This document shows, piece after piece, positions 17,805 through 26,466 of a stretch of 64,000 bases of DNA. The notes below the pieces were generated by a model. It searched no databases. It saw nothing but the letters and a program-made list of their open reading frames with translations, and had not been told where the DNA came from. This DNA comes from Candidatus Micrarchaeota archaeon RBG_16_49_10 (GTDB lineage: Archaea > Aenigmatarchaeota > Aenigmatarchaeia > CG10238-14): positions 30,335 to 94,334 of the forward strand of contig MFRS01000003.1 in NCBI GenBank assembly GCA_001784635.1, read 5' to 3'. Position numbers and translations under genes: made by a program. Numbering within the stretch: position 1 is the stretch's first letter; each line of letters opens with the position of its first letter.

Positions 17805-19211
17805 TTATTTAATTTTTCCCTTTATTATGATCGACTTGGATATTGAGACCCTTCTTTTTCCAAGCCTGCTTTCATGCATCATTTTAGCCTTTGGTAGCTC
17901 CAGATCGCCTATTATTTCGATTGAAGGCTGTATCTTATAGCTAAGTATCACCTCTTCACCCGGCCTAATTTTTTCAATTTTCCAAAGAAGGTCAATCCCA
18001 TCCTCCCTTTTCCTTATCTTGGGCTTCAGCGTGTCGAAACCGCCGATAACCTTGACCACCGAAGGGACGAAATCCTTCGCAAATATGTTTTTGATTGGTT
18101 TTTTGCCCCTGTTTTTTATGTGCAGGGATATTGAGACTTCCTTGTCCCCTGAGAAGAATCCCCTGTGGTTTTTGACCATTATGGGCCTCCTTAGGTATTT
18201 GACCAGGAGGGCAAGCAGAATGCAAGCCAGCAGCAAGGCCACCAGGAGGGCGAAGAAATTGAGCCTATAGGTTATGGCTGTGGAATCGTTAGGGTTCAAG
18301 TTGGTGATCTCCCAATAGTAATAGGCGTTTTTGTCTTTTATCTCATGGCTTGCCGGTTCTGTGCTAGGGTAGAAGAAGTAGACCATATATTTTGGTATTG
18401 AGTCTGTGAAGGTGAGGTTTGAATTTCTCACATTGCCTTGGTTCTCGATTCTTATGGTTTTTTTGAAGTAGAAAAGTCCCCACTCGCCCGTCACCTCTTT
18501 GGATATCTTTATGTGGTTTTTTATCTCAAAGCTTGTTTCATCCTCGTCCACTATCTTGTTCAAAGAGTCCCTGATTGAGGCCTCGACAGCGTAATTTCCG
18601 GCCTCATAGACGTTCTCTATGTCGAAAAAGACTGTCGATGTGCCGGTGCTTTTAGGTTCCAACTTGAGGACAGTCTCGGATTTTTTGATCAATTTGCCAT
18701 CTTTTAAAATATCGGTTGTTACGGTAACTTCCAATAGGTTGTATCTGTCCAGGTTGGCCACGACCGATTGGATAGACAAGACTTCGCCTGGGAGAAGTGT
18801 CTGTTTGTTTAGCTTTATTTCAGTCAGGATTATGTCAGTCCTTCTTTTCACGTTGAGGTATAAAGGTAGAGACGAGGTTGAGTCTGTCTCGAGTGATTTT
18901 GAGGTTATTGTATATACTTTAACCCCTTCTTCCGTTGTTTCTGGGAGCTCGACGAACAGTGAGACTTTTTTCGTTTCCCCTGGGCCCAAGGTTACCCAAT
19001 AAGTCTTCAAATCCACCCAATTGTTTGGCCAAATAGAGATCGAGACCGTATCGCTTTGGAGGCCACTGTTCTTTATCGGTATTTCGATGATGTTCTGCTC
19101 CCCAGCATAAACTGCTATCGCCGAATCTGGCAGCACAAGGGTGACGTCATTTGCAAGAATTGGCGCCAAACAAAAAGTTAAAGATAACAAAACCAGTAGT
19201 AGCTTTTTCAT
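17805..19211 (-). CDS. Secreted/membrane protein with NEW3/CARDB-like beta domains
   Basis: 468 residues. Signal peptide at 1-20 (MKKLLLVLLSLTFCLAPILA). Extracellular beta-sandwich domains about 25-130 (YAGEQNIIEIPIKNSG; LGPGETKKVSLFVELP, typical of NEW3) and 130-310. One strong membrane helix lies at about 325-345, followed by a roughly 120-residue domain that would be cytosolic and also looks Ig-like (SLHIKNRGKKPIKNI). It probably belongs to archaeal envelope proteins. Function unknown. Overall plan resembles the 925-3252 product. Confidence 0.8.
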   Translation of the reverse strand: MKKLLLVLLSLTFCLAPILANDVTLVLPDSAIAVYAGEQNIIEIPIKNSGLQSDTVSISIWPNNWVDLKTYWVTLGPGETKKVSLFVELPETTEEGVKVYTITSKSLETDSTSSLPLYLNVKRRTDIILTEIKLNKQTLLPGEVLSIQSVVANLDRYNLLEVTVTTDILKDGKLIKKSETVLKLEPKSTGTSTVFFDIENVYEAGNYAVEASIRDSLNKIVDEDETSFEIKNHIKISKEVTGEWGLFYFKKTIRIENQGNVRNSNLTFTDSIPKYMVYFFYPSTEPASHEIKDKNAYYYWEITNLNPNDSTAITYRLNFFALLVALLLACILLALLVKYLRRPIMVKNHRGFFSGDKEVSISLHIKNRGKKPIKNIFAKDFVPSVVKVIGGFDTLKPKIRKREDGIDLLWKIEKIRPGEEVILSYKIQPSIEIIGDLELPKAKMMHESRLGKRRVSISKSIIIKGKIK

Positions 19212-19255
19212 AAGAAAGGCACCTATATTTATTTCTTTTTTGTAATTTAAATTTT

Positions 19256-20002
19256 CTATCTGGTTAGCTTTCTAAAAAAGTCTAGGAATCCTTTTTTCTT
19301 GGGTTTTTCCGTGCCTTTTTTTTCTGTTTCAGAGGCTTTAGAAGCTTCCTTTTCGCTAGCCTGAGATATCTTCTCGTCAATTTTTTCTTTTGCTTTGATT
19401 AGGGTCTGATCCAGAGGTTCATAAGAGAGCCTGTGCTTCCTCTGATATGGCAGTATCCACTTAGGTTTCTCGCCGTACCTCTCGGCCCATGTGATCTTGT
19501 CCATGGCTATCCTTCCTGGGTTTTCTGGGATTTCATAGGGCACTGTTTCTCCTATCGTCAAAATTACGACTGGTTTTATATCATCGTCTGTTATCCCCAA
19601 AACCCCTTTGAGTCTCAGCTCATCAAAGGCCCCTACCCAGCAAGCTCCAAGGCCCAACGCATGCGCGGCCAAAAGCATGTTCTCTGTGCAGGCGGCGGTG
19701 TCCTGGATGCAGTATAACTCTCTGCCCCTGTCGCCATATTTGGAGCTGAATCTTTTCTTATTGGCCAGAACAACTATCAGGGTCGAAGCTTTTTTGATAT
19801 GCTCTTGCTGCAATGAGACGTTGTATACTTCCTCCTTGACTTTCTTGTCGCTAACTATGATGAACTCCCATGGTTGTGTATTGCCTGCAGAAGGGGCGTC
19901 AAGCCCGGCATCTATTATTTGAACAATCTTTTCAACAGGTACGGACTCTTTGCCGTACGCTCTTACAGAACGCCTTCCTTGGATACACTCAAAAACATCC
20001 AT
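19256..20002 (-). CDS. Nitroreductase-family flavoprotein
   Basis: About 248 residues. The start MDVFECIQGRRSVRAY is the classic nitroreductase N-terminus, with RRSVRAY binding FMN phosphate. PSAGNTQPWEFIIV, AACTENMLLAAHALGLGACWVGAFDE and the later VILTIGE are also diagnostic. FMN-dependent NAD(P)H oxidoreductase of unknown substrate. The last 50 residues are a charged Lys/Glu linker ending in KKKGFLDFFRKLTR, an unusual tail that could be amphipathic and bind membrane or a partner. An in-frame extension upstream of 20002 is not conserved-looking. Confidence 0.88.
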   Translation of the reverse strand: MDVFECIQGRRSVRAYGKESVPVEKIVQIIDAGLDAPSAGNTQPWEFIIVSDKKVKEEVYNVSLQQEHIKKASTLIVVLANKKRFSSKYGDRGRELYCIQDTAACTENMLLAAHALGLGACWVGAFDELRLKGVLGITDDDIKPVVILTIGETVPYEIPENPGRIAMDKITWAERYGEKPKWILPYQRKHRLSYEPLDQTLIKAKEKIDEKISQASEKEASKASETEKKGTEKPKKKGFLDFFRKLTR

Positions 20003-20053
20003 GATTAAGTATTGTGTGTATGAAATATTAACTTTTAGGACAAAGATATTCTT

Positions 20054-21724
20054 ATGAGGTACATTGAGCTTGTCAAGACTTACACACAACTTGAGAAGGA
20101 ACCCGGAAAGCTGAAAAAAGTGGAAATTTTATCCGAACTGTTCTCTAAGACTCCGGAGGAGGTCCTGGAAAAGGTTGTCACTCTGTCAATGGGGAGGGTT
20201 TTCCCCGCGTATTCCGACAAAAAGACCGGCGTAGCAACCCAGATGATGATTAAGATTATATCTAAGACGACTGGGCTGTCGGAAAAGGATGTGGTCAATA
20301 AGCTGAAAAATCTTGGGGACTTGGGGATAGTCGCTGAGAAGTGCATGGAAGCTAAAAGACAAGCGTCTTTATTCACCAGGAATCTTACTGTAGATGATGT
20401 CGTAACTAATGTTGAAAAGCTGTCCGATTTGGTCGGAAAAGGTTCCCAGGAGAAAAAAATAGGCTTAATATCCAATTTGCTGTCCTCTTCAAAGCCAGAA
20501 GAGGCAAAATATCTCATAAAAACCGTTATTGAGACTTTTAGAATCGGGGTGGCGGAAGGGATTGTCAGGGACGCCATAGCAAAGTCTTTCGGTGTGAATC
20601 CTACACTTGTGGAAAATGCATGGTTCTTGAGGCCTAATTACGGGGAAATAGCTGTCGTAGCCAAAAAAGGAGGCAATGAAGCCCTAGAAAGGATTGAGAT
20701 GGAGCCTGGGAAGCCGATAGTGGTTATGCTGGGGGAAAAAGAACCGAGCATCGAGGAGGCGATAGACAAATATGAGGATGCCGGTGCTGAATGGAAGTTC
20801 GATGGGGTGAGGCTTCAAATCCACAAGAAAGACGGTAAAATCTGGCTCTTCACTAGGAGACTGGAAAATGTCACTGGCCAGTTCCCGGAGATAGCTGAAT
20901 ACGCCAAATCCCTGAACGCGAAAAGTTGCATAATTGAAGGGGAATGTATAGCAACCGATAAAGAAGGCAACCCCTTGCCCTTCCAGAAGCTCTCGAGGAG
21001 GGTTCAAAGAAAGTATGACATAAAGGAGATGACAAGGAAAGTCCCTGTGAGGGTGTACCTTTTTGACATAGTCTACCTCAACTCAAAACCATTGATGGGG
21101 GAGATTTTCTCAAAAAGGCGCGAGAAGCTTGAGAAGGTTGTCAAACCAATTCCAAAGAAGTTCGAAATCGTGGAACAGCTGAGAACGAAGGATTTGAAAA
21201 AGGTAAGGGAATTCTACAAGAAATCCCTTGAAAGCAAACAAGAGGGTTTGATGATAAAAAATATGGCTGCGAAATACCAGCCCGGCAGAAGGGTCGGGTC
21301 ATGGATAAAAATAAAACCGGTGTTGGAGCCGCTGGATCTGGTTATAACTGGGGCTGAGTGGGGAAAAGGTAAGAGATCTAAATGGTTAAGCTCGGTAGAG
21401 CTGTCGTGTAGGGATGCCGACTCCGGGGAGTTCCTAGAATGTGGAAAACTCGGGACTGGGTTGACTGACGAGCAGTTCGGAGATCTGACAAGGAAACTGA
21501 AAAAACTCATAGTAAAAGAGGACGGTGTGAATGTCAAGGTCAAGCCGGAGATAGTGGTGGAGGTAGGCTACGAGGAGATACAGAAATCCCCGAAATATGG
21601 GTCGGGCTTCGCTCTGAGGTTCCCACGACTCTTGAGGTTCAGGGAATCCGACAAAAAAGCAGTGGATGCTGACACTTTAGAAAGGGTTGAGAGTATCTTC
21701 AAACAGCAATTTTCAGATGTTTGA
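20054..21724 (+). CDS. lig: ATP-dependent DNA ligase
   Basis: 556 residues, standard for archaeal replicative ligase (Lig1 type). N-terminal helical DNA-binding domain (1-210), then the adenylation domain with nucleotidyl-Lys in EWKFDGVR (near 250), FTRRLENVTGQFPE, IEGECIA, VRVYLFDIVYLN, SKQEGLMIKN and WIKIKP, then the OB domain ending YEEIQKSPKYGSGFALRFPRLLRFR. Seals nicks between Okazaki fragments. Divergent from the nitroreductase gene; 51 bases between starts. Confidence 0.96.
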   Translation: MRYIELVKTYTQLEKEPGKLKKVEILSELFSKTPEEVLEKVVTLSMGRVFPAYSDKKTGVATQMMIKIISKTTGLSEKDVVNKLKNLGDLGIVAEKCMEAKRQASLFTRNLTVDDVVTNVEKLSDLVGKGSQEKKIGLISNLLSSSKPEEAKYLIKTVIETFRIGVAEGIVRDAIAKSFGVNPTLVENAWFLRPNYGEIAVVAKKGGNEALERIEMEPGKPIVVMLGEKEPSIEEAIDKYEDAGAEWKFDGVRLQIHKKDGKIWLFTRRLENVTGQFPEIAEYAKSLNAKSCIIEGECIATDKEGNPLPFQKLSRRVQRKYDIKEMTRKVPVRVYLFDIVYLNSKPLMGEIFSKRREKLEKVVKPIPKKFEIVEQLRTKDLKKVREFYKKSLESKQEGLMIKNMAAKYQPGRRVGSWIKIKPVLEPLDLVITGAEWGKGKRSKWLSSVELSCRDADSGEFLECGKLGTGLTDEQFGDLTRKLKKLIVKEDGVNVKVKPEIVVEVGYEEIQKSPKYGSGFALRFPRLLRFRESDKKAVDADTLERVESIFKQQFSDV

Positions 21725-21833
21725 CGCTAAAATAGGCTCTTTCATTGTAGAAAGAAATTTGTGATGAGAATTTAAGTAAACAAATAAATTCTTAAATAAA
21801 CAATCACTATTAAGTAATAAGGGGGGTAATTGG

Positions 21834-22658
21834 ATGTTGGCTTCTCCGGAAGTTATGGATGCACTAAAAGGGATTGGTCTTAATCTTTATGAAAGAAGGC
21901 TCTGGGTTGCTTTACTCGCGAAGGGGGTTGCTACTGCAGGCGAGCTGTCTGCGGTCGCCAATGTGCCCAGGTCAAGGAGTTATGATGTTCTTCAGACTTT
22001 GGCAGACAAAGGCTTCGTAATCGTCCAGACCTCCAAGCCACTTAGATATGTCGGAGTGGCCCCCAAAGAAGCCTTGGAGAAGTCAAAGAAGACGCTTGAG
22101 ATGGATCTTACAGAGAGGATTACCAGGATTGAAAAGTTACAGGTCTCTTCCCTGGTGGAAGAACTGGAATCTATTCACCAACAGTCCCTACAGATAATAT
22201 CGATGGAGGACATGACTGGGGCATTGAAGGGAAAATACTCTGTATTGCAGCAGATGGACTCTATGCTGAGGGATGCCTCTTCAACAATCAGTATAGTCAC
22301 GACGCCCAACGGCCTAAATGAGCTGACGAACAACCATCTTAGCATACTGAAAAAGATGAAGGAGAAGGGGGTTAACATCAAGATTGCCGTGAATGCCAAC
22401 GACAAGTGCGGCGATGCGATAAAGACATTGAGTGGCGTCGCCGAAATAAAGGACATAAGCTCTTCTTCCTCCCCTATTTTCGGGAACTTCTATGTCATCG
22501 ACGATAAACAGCTGTCAATGGGCTTATCTGATCCTGAACAGGTCCATACATCCCAATATATGATGTTCTGGACAAAGTCGCAACACGCAGCCAAAAACCT
22601 GGGGCAGCCGATGTTCGATCTGGTCTGGAACCAAGGGAAGAACGTGGGAAAGAAATAA
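21834..22658 (+). CDS. TrmB-family transcriptional regulator
   Basis: 274 residues. N-terminal winged helix (LYERRLWVALLAKGVATAGELSAVANVPRSRSYDVLQTL), then a helical linker, then a C-terminal phospholipase-D-like sensor domain (about 130-260), the usual layout of the short TrmB/sugar-specific regulators. Effector unknown: no transporter or sugar gene is adjacent. A GGGGGGT motif lies 7-8 bases before the ATG. The A/T-rich upstream stretch 21760-21825 has TTAAATAAA TATA-like boxes. Confidence 0.85.
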   Translation: MLASPEVMDALKGIGLNLYERRLWVALLAKGVATAGELSAVANVPRSRSYDVLQTLADKGFVIVQTSKPLRYVGVAPKEALEKSKKTLEMDLTERITRIEKLQVSSLVEELESIHQQSLQIISMEDMTGALKGKYSVLQQMDSMLRDASSTISIVTTPNGLNELTNNHLSILKKMKEKGVNIKIAVNANDKCGDAIKTLSGVAEIKDISSSSSPIFGNFYVIDDKQLSMGLSDPEQVHTSQYMMFWTKSQHAAKNLGQPMFDLVWNQGKNVGKK

Positions 22659-22661
22659 AAT

Positions 22662-24563
22662 TCAGCCCACGAATATCGGCCTTTTTGAAAGCATTTTAGG
22701 CAATGACAGCTTCTTGAACGGCTTGTCTTTGACGTCTTCCTTTATTTTGTTTATTATGTCGTTGAATTTCATCTTGGACTCTTTGCTCTTTTCTGCCCTG
22801 ATCCTGACGGTGAATTCACCGCCCTTTTTCTCCCTTTCCCCAACCACCAGAATAAATGGGACCCATTCTAGTTCTGCGTCCCTGACCCTTTTTTGGACTG
22901 TCAAAGACCTGTCGTCAACGTCAGTCCTTATTTTCTCGCCTTCAAATTTACCCAGTAAATCTTTTGCTAAATCCAAATATTCGTCCTTCAATGGGATAAT
23001 TCTGACTTGGGTTGGCGAAAGCCACAGAGGCAACTCGGGAATTCCCCCTGCCTTTTGCTTGATGTATGCCCTCTCCAATAGTGCGTACATCACCCTCTCC
23101 ACGGCCCCACTGGGGGAGCAGTGCAAAATGACGGGGTTTTCCTTTTTGCCCTCTTCATTGACGAAGTTTATATCATATCTGCTTGCGTTCTCAATGTCTA
23201 TCTGGTCGGTTGACAAGGCTGCCGCCTTCTCCGAAGCGTCGACGAAATTGAACTCGTATTTCAGGATAAAATAGAAAACCCTCTTGTCCCAAATTTCTAT
23301 CAGGGCCGGCTTGCCGTGAAGCTTCATGAGAAGGTTGATGAATTCCTTATGCTCGCCATAGAACTCTTTGGTGAACCTAATCGCCAACTCATACTCGCTC
23401 TTGTCAAGCCCTATGCCGCCCATAACTCCCTGGCACATCTTGAATCTCCTCTCGAACTCCTTAATCGCCTGTGGTATGTCTTGGCAGAAAGCGTGGCAAT
23501 CGGGCATAGTGAAAGCCCTTAGACGCCTTAAACCCGCTAGTTCTCCTTCCTTCTCCCTCCTGAAGCTGTACCTTGTCAGCTCATAGAGCCAAAGTGGGAG
23601 GTTTTTGTACGAAATGTTCATGTCATGGGCCATAGTGAATTGGGCGAAGCAAGCCGCGAACTTCAGGAAAAATTCCCTGTCGCCAGATTTCACGATGTAT
23701 TGCCTTGCCGGAAACTTGTTGAGGTACGATATCGCTGCCGGGTGGTCGACGCTAAACATGATAGGACCTTCCATCTCCATCGCCCCCTCGTCGATGACAG
23801 TCCTTGTCACGAAATCTTCGATAAGGGATTTCACCAACCTCCCTTTTGGGTAAAATCGCAAATTTCCAGGGTCGCTCGCGCTTTCATAGTCGGCCAACTC
23901 CAGCTCCCTCATTATTTTAATGTGCGCCGGGGGTTCCTTGACTTCCCTGCTTTTGGCAATCTCGTATTTTGCGAATTTGGCCAGGTTTTCATGTTTCTTG
24001 AGGTCGAATTTGCCGTCCACGACCACCTTGCCGTCCTCGACATGAATAGGCGTCATTTCACCGTTGGTTTCCATTATAAACCATTCGGAAACTATCTTTT
24101 CCTCTTCTTTTAAGGCATTAGACACTATTCCCTCTTTTTCCTTTTCAGCCGCAGCGCTGGTGATTGTTTTTGACTGTTCTGCCAGGGGATGCCCTTTTAT
24201 CTTTAGCGAAAACTGTTTGTTCCATCCAAATGGGGCTCTGTGTACTTTTAAACCAGCTTTTTTAGCCTGCGCTTCCAAGACTTTAATCACCTTCAGAGCC
24301 TCGCTTGGCTTGGCCAAGTCGCTGCTCAAGTGCGAGAATGGGTAGATGAGTACCTCATCGCATTTTATCTGATTCAAGCTCTCTTTTACTTCCTTAACAG
24401 CCTTTTCTGCGACTTTTAAAGTGTCGTCTTTCTCTGTTGCGACGAACAGGACAACTAGGTTCTCGTATTTTTGTTTCTTCTTTTCCGCCTCCTCGGCCAT
24501 CTGGATTTCCTTCTTCAGCGGCTCGTACTCTATGAAGTCAACATGAAGTTGCAGTATTCTCAC
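22662..24563 (-). CDS. thrS: Threonyl-tRNA synthetase, archaeal type
   Basis: 633 residues. N-terminal archaeal editing domain (1-140, like D-Tyr deacylase; begins MRILQLHVDFIEYEPLKKEI), then the class II catalytic core with motif 2 RREKEGELAGLRRLRAF, VILHCSPSGAVERVMYALLE (motif 3) and the anticodon-binding C-terminus (LPLWLSPTQVRIIPL onward). Charges tRNA-Thr. The convergent neighbour (TrmB) ends only 3 bases away. Confidence 0.95.
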   Translation of the reverse strand: MRILQLHVDFIEYEPLKKEIQMAEEAEKKKQKYENLVVLFVATEKDDTLKVAEKAVKEVKESLNQIKCDEVLIYPFSHLSSDLAKPSEALKVIKVLEAQAKKAGLKVHRAPFGWNKQFSLKIKGHPLAEQSKTITSAAAEKEKEGIVSNALKEEEKIVSEWFIMETNGEMTPIHVEDGKVVVDGKFDLKKHENLAKFAKYEIAKSREVKEPPAHIKIMRELELADYESASDPGNLRFYPKGRLVKSLIEDFVTRTVIDEGAMEMEGPIMFSVDHPAAISYLNKFPARQYIVKSGDREFFLKFAACFAQFTMAHDMNISYKNLPLWLYELTRYSFRREKEGELAGLRRLRAFTMPDCHAFCQDIPQAIKEFERRFKMCQGVMGGIGLDKSEYELAIRFTKEFYGEHKEFINLLMKLHGKPALIEIWDKRVFYFILKYEFNFVDASEKAAALSTDQIDIENASRYDINFVNEEGKKENPVILHCSPSGAVERVMYALLERAYIKQKAGGIPELPLWLSPTQVRIIPLKDEYLDLAKDLLGKFEGEKIRTDVDDRSLTVQKRVRDAELEWVPFILVVGEREKKGGEFTVRIRAEKSKESKMKFNDIINKIKEDVKDKPFKKLSLPKMLSKRPIFVG

Positions 24564-24597
24564 ACAAACACCTCTTTTTAATTATTTGATATCAAAC

Positions 24598-24699
24598 TTA
24601 AATTACATTCGAAATGTCAGCTATAATAACGTTATTGAAAGTGGTTGTATCCTTTGTTTTGAACTCTACCACCTTTTTCTTTTCATCCTCGTTATTCAT
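24598..24699 (-). CDS. Possible 33-residue protein coupled to the upstream gene
   Basis: Short frame starting MNNEDEKKKVVEFKTKD and ending ISNVI. Its ATG lies inside the last codons of the 24692-24922 gene (overlap 8 bases), in the manner of translationally coupled genes. Too short for a family call. The acidic/basic N-terminus and beta-prone end give no clue. It would be the third gene of a small cluster. It may be a chance frame. Confidence 0.35.
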   Translation of the reverse strand: MNNEDEKKKVVEFKTKDTTTFNNVIIADISNVI

Positions 24700-24922
24700 C
24701 CAAATAACCTCCTATGAATGGTAGTGCGCTAGTCAAAAGATAACCGTGGATTCTCTTAAAATCTTTTTCAATAGTGTCGTCTGGGTCAAACCTGTAATTT
24801 TGTGAAGTGCTAACCCTCCTGACAAATCTTTGGGCACCTTCACGGCCATAAATTGAAATTAATCGCTGTTGGATAGTCAAACTCGGACTAGGATCTGGCC
24901 AACCACAATCGATATCAGTCAT
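24692..24922 (-). CDS. Small hypothetical protein, second gene of a two- or three-gene cluster
   Basis: 76 residues, starting MTDIDCGWPDPSPSLTIQQR. The central part (RLISIYGREGAQRFVRRVSTSQNYRF) is helical and basic. No family recognised. Overlaps the upstream 90-residue gene by the four bases of an ATGA, so the two are very likely cotranscribed and cotranslated. Two small coupled genes of this size resemble a toxin-antitoxin layout, but no toxin motif is present. Confidence 0.55.
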   Translation of the reverse strand: MTDIDCGWPDPSPSLTIQQRLISIYGREGAQRFVRRVSTSQNYRFDPDDTIEKDFKRIHGYLLTSALPFIGGYLDE

Positions 24923-25191
24923 ATCAGCACCTCCAAAATGTTTGGCCTACCGGGGCTCCTGTCTTGAAGTATTATTTCGACATTTTTTCGTTCAAAGAGA
25001 TCGAAAATACTGGAGTCGCACTTAGAATAGACATATTTAGAAAGAGAAACTTTTTTGACTTGGGGATGATTTTCTAAAATTAAGTCGGCCATTTTTCTGC
25101 TGACAAATTTTCTGAAGTGTACAGTTTTTATTTCAGAAGATAATTTTGAAACGTCGGAATAACTAGAAATGGACAACTGTTTTACATTCAC
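24919..25191 (-). CDS. Small protein resembling DUF1699
   Basis: 90 residues. The pattern SEIKTVHFRKFVSR, then HPQVKKVSLSKYV, then FDLFERKNVEIILQD followed by RSPGRPNI resembles the archaeal DUF1699 family as I remember it (beta-alpha-beta repeats ending in a G-R motif). The family has no known function. First gene of the small cluster. The promoter probably lies in the A/T-rich 25192-25309 gap. Confidence 0.55.
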   Translation of the reverse strand: MNVKQLSISSYSDVSKLSSEIKTVHFRKFVSRKMADLILENHPQVKKVSLSKYVYSKCDSSIFDLFERKNVEIILQDRSPGRPNILEVLI

Positions 25192-25309
25192 CTTGTCCGA
25201 CTTTCACCTACCATCCAAATCACTCTAAAAAATGAGGTTTTAAAGCTTATATAGGTTTTCAAATGTCATAGTTTCGTCTATAACCGCAAATCAAAAAAAA
25301 TTAGTAAAG

Positions 25310-25777
25310 TCACGAATCGGAGCAAAAGTCACTTACAATAGCTTTGTTTAGACGGACAACATCCGCAACCTTTAATTCCACAACGAGGGATTTATCTCCA
25401 CCCCCTCCGTACATTGTCTCGTACTGCAGGAATCTCTTATCTAGGCCAGTTCTCATCGGAACTAGATGATGGATAGGTGGTGTCTCCCCCGGTTCATAAC
25501 CAGAGTAGTTTTTTGTCTCCTCAAAGGGAGCAAGATGCAATTTTTTCACACCAAAGCCTTTCCTAGCCTTTTCGAAGTTCATTTTACAGGGGCCTGGGAT
25601 TATCACCAGATAGGCGTTTTTTTCTTCGTCAAGCAGCACCAGCGATTTGGCCAGTCTATTTGCATCCAAACCAGCTAATTCAGCCGACTCTAGAGTGTGC
25701 CCACTCTCTCTACTTTTAGTAATGAATCGGTGCCATATTTTGTTCTCTTCTAAAAATTTTTTTAAATTCATCGTCAT
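25310..25777 (-). CDS. YbaK/ProX-family aminoacyl-tRNA deacylase domain protein
   Basis: 155 residues forming one YbaK/EbsC-type domain. The conserved Lys lies in ANRLAKSLVLLDEEKNAYLVIIPG, and G-x-x-P-type loops GETPPIHH are present. Free-standing members hydrolyse mischarged tRNAs such as Cys- or Ala-tRNA-Pro. The exact specificity cannot be told here. Two closely spaced ATG codons (25777, 25771) could both start. Confidence 0.8.
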   Translation of the reverse strand: MTMNLKKFLEENKIWHRFITKSRESGHTLESAELAGLDANRLAKSLVLLDEEKNAYLVIIPGPCKMNFEKARKGFGVKKLHLAPFEETKNYSGYEPGETPPIHHLVPMRTGLDKRFLQYETMYGGGGDKSLVVELKVADVVRLNKAIVSDFCSDS

Positions 25778-25890
25778 TTAGTTGGCCTTTAGGATTTAAG
25801 CCCATTTCGGAATGTCACAAATTCTGCGTTATTATATATAAAATACCATTATTTTTAATATTCTAAAAATTATCAAATTTTTGTGATTGT

Positions 25891-26223
25891 ATGGTGAATG
25901 TGAATTTTGTCGGCTTTGAGGGTTTTGAGGATATGCAAAAAAGTATAGAGGAAAAGGTTGATGGGTTTATAAAAAAGTTCGAAGTCCGTTATTCCGGTGA
26001 AAGTTTGGACTCTGTGAAGGCTTTCCACAAGAGTTTTGGTGCCAAAGGGGACCACACGGGCGAAATAAAATTCAATGTGGAGACGAGTTTTGGTGTGTTC
26101 AGGTCCGCAAAGATAGGGCACAAACCTTTGGACATGATTGAGGAGATTATCGAGGACGTCGAGAAACAGATAAGGACGAAAAAGGGGAGGTTGTTTACCG
26201 AAGAAAGGGGACGTAATGCCTAA
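25891..26223 (+). CDS. RaiA/HPF-like ribosome-associated protein
   Basis: 110 residues with the beta-alpha-beta-beta-beta-alpha order of the HPF/RaiA (sigma-54 modulation) fold: VNVNFVGFEGFED, helix SIEEKVDGFIKKF, strands around VKAFHKSFG, GEIKFNVETSFGVFRSAKIG, and the final helix PLDMIEEIIEDVEKQIRTKKGRL. Members bind the decoding region of the small subunit and silence ribosomes. The call rests on the fold pattern rather than a strict motif. An A/T-rich upstream stretch 25830-25885 holds TATATA-like boxes. The 124 bases after it show no gene. Confidence 0.65.
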   Translation: MVNVNFVGFEGFEDMQKSIEEKVDGFIKKFEVRYSGESLDSVKAFHKSFGAKGDHTGEIKFNVETSFGVFRSAKIGHKPLDMIEEIIEDVEKQIRTKKGRLFTEERGRNA

Positions 26224-26347
26224 TTTTTGATTTAAGAATGGTTTTATTTAAACGGCTTTCAGCAAGTATTAAAATTTAATAATGAAATAGGGTTCGTAGG
26301 AGAAAAAAATAAGAAGTTGGAAGATTTTATTAAGTATACAGCCCCGA

Positions 26348-26453
26348 AGCCCCGTAGAGGGTTAATCACTCGCGGAATCTAGTGGTCAAGGATATTGGGC
26401 TTTGGACAGTTGGAAGTTACCCAAGGACGGCGGTTCGAATCCGCCCGGGGCTA
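26348..26453 (+). tRNA. tRNA-Gln(TTG) with two introns, one in the D-arm side
   Basis: Acceptor AGCCCCG pairs with CGGGGCT, with discriminator A. The T-arm is GGCGG-TTCGAAT-CCGCC. The anticodon stem is TTGGG/CCCAA, with loop CTTTGG...A (anticodon TTG) split by 13 bases (26406-26418) at 37/38. Between the T8 that follows the acceptor and the D-stem ATCT/GGAT there are 20 surplus bases (about 26357-26376), best explained as a second intron near position 9/10. A second copy of AGCCCCG begins 8 bases upstream (26340) and could be an alternative 5' end. Confidence 0.85.
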
Positions 26454-26466
26454 TTCTTGTGGTCTA

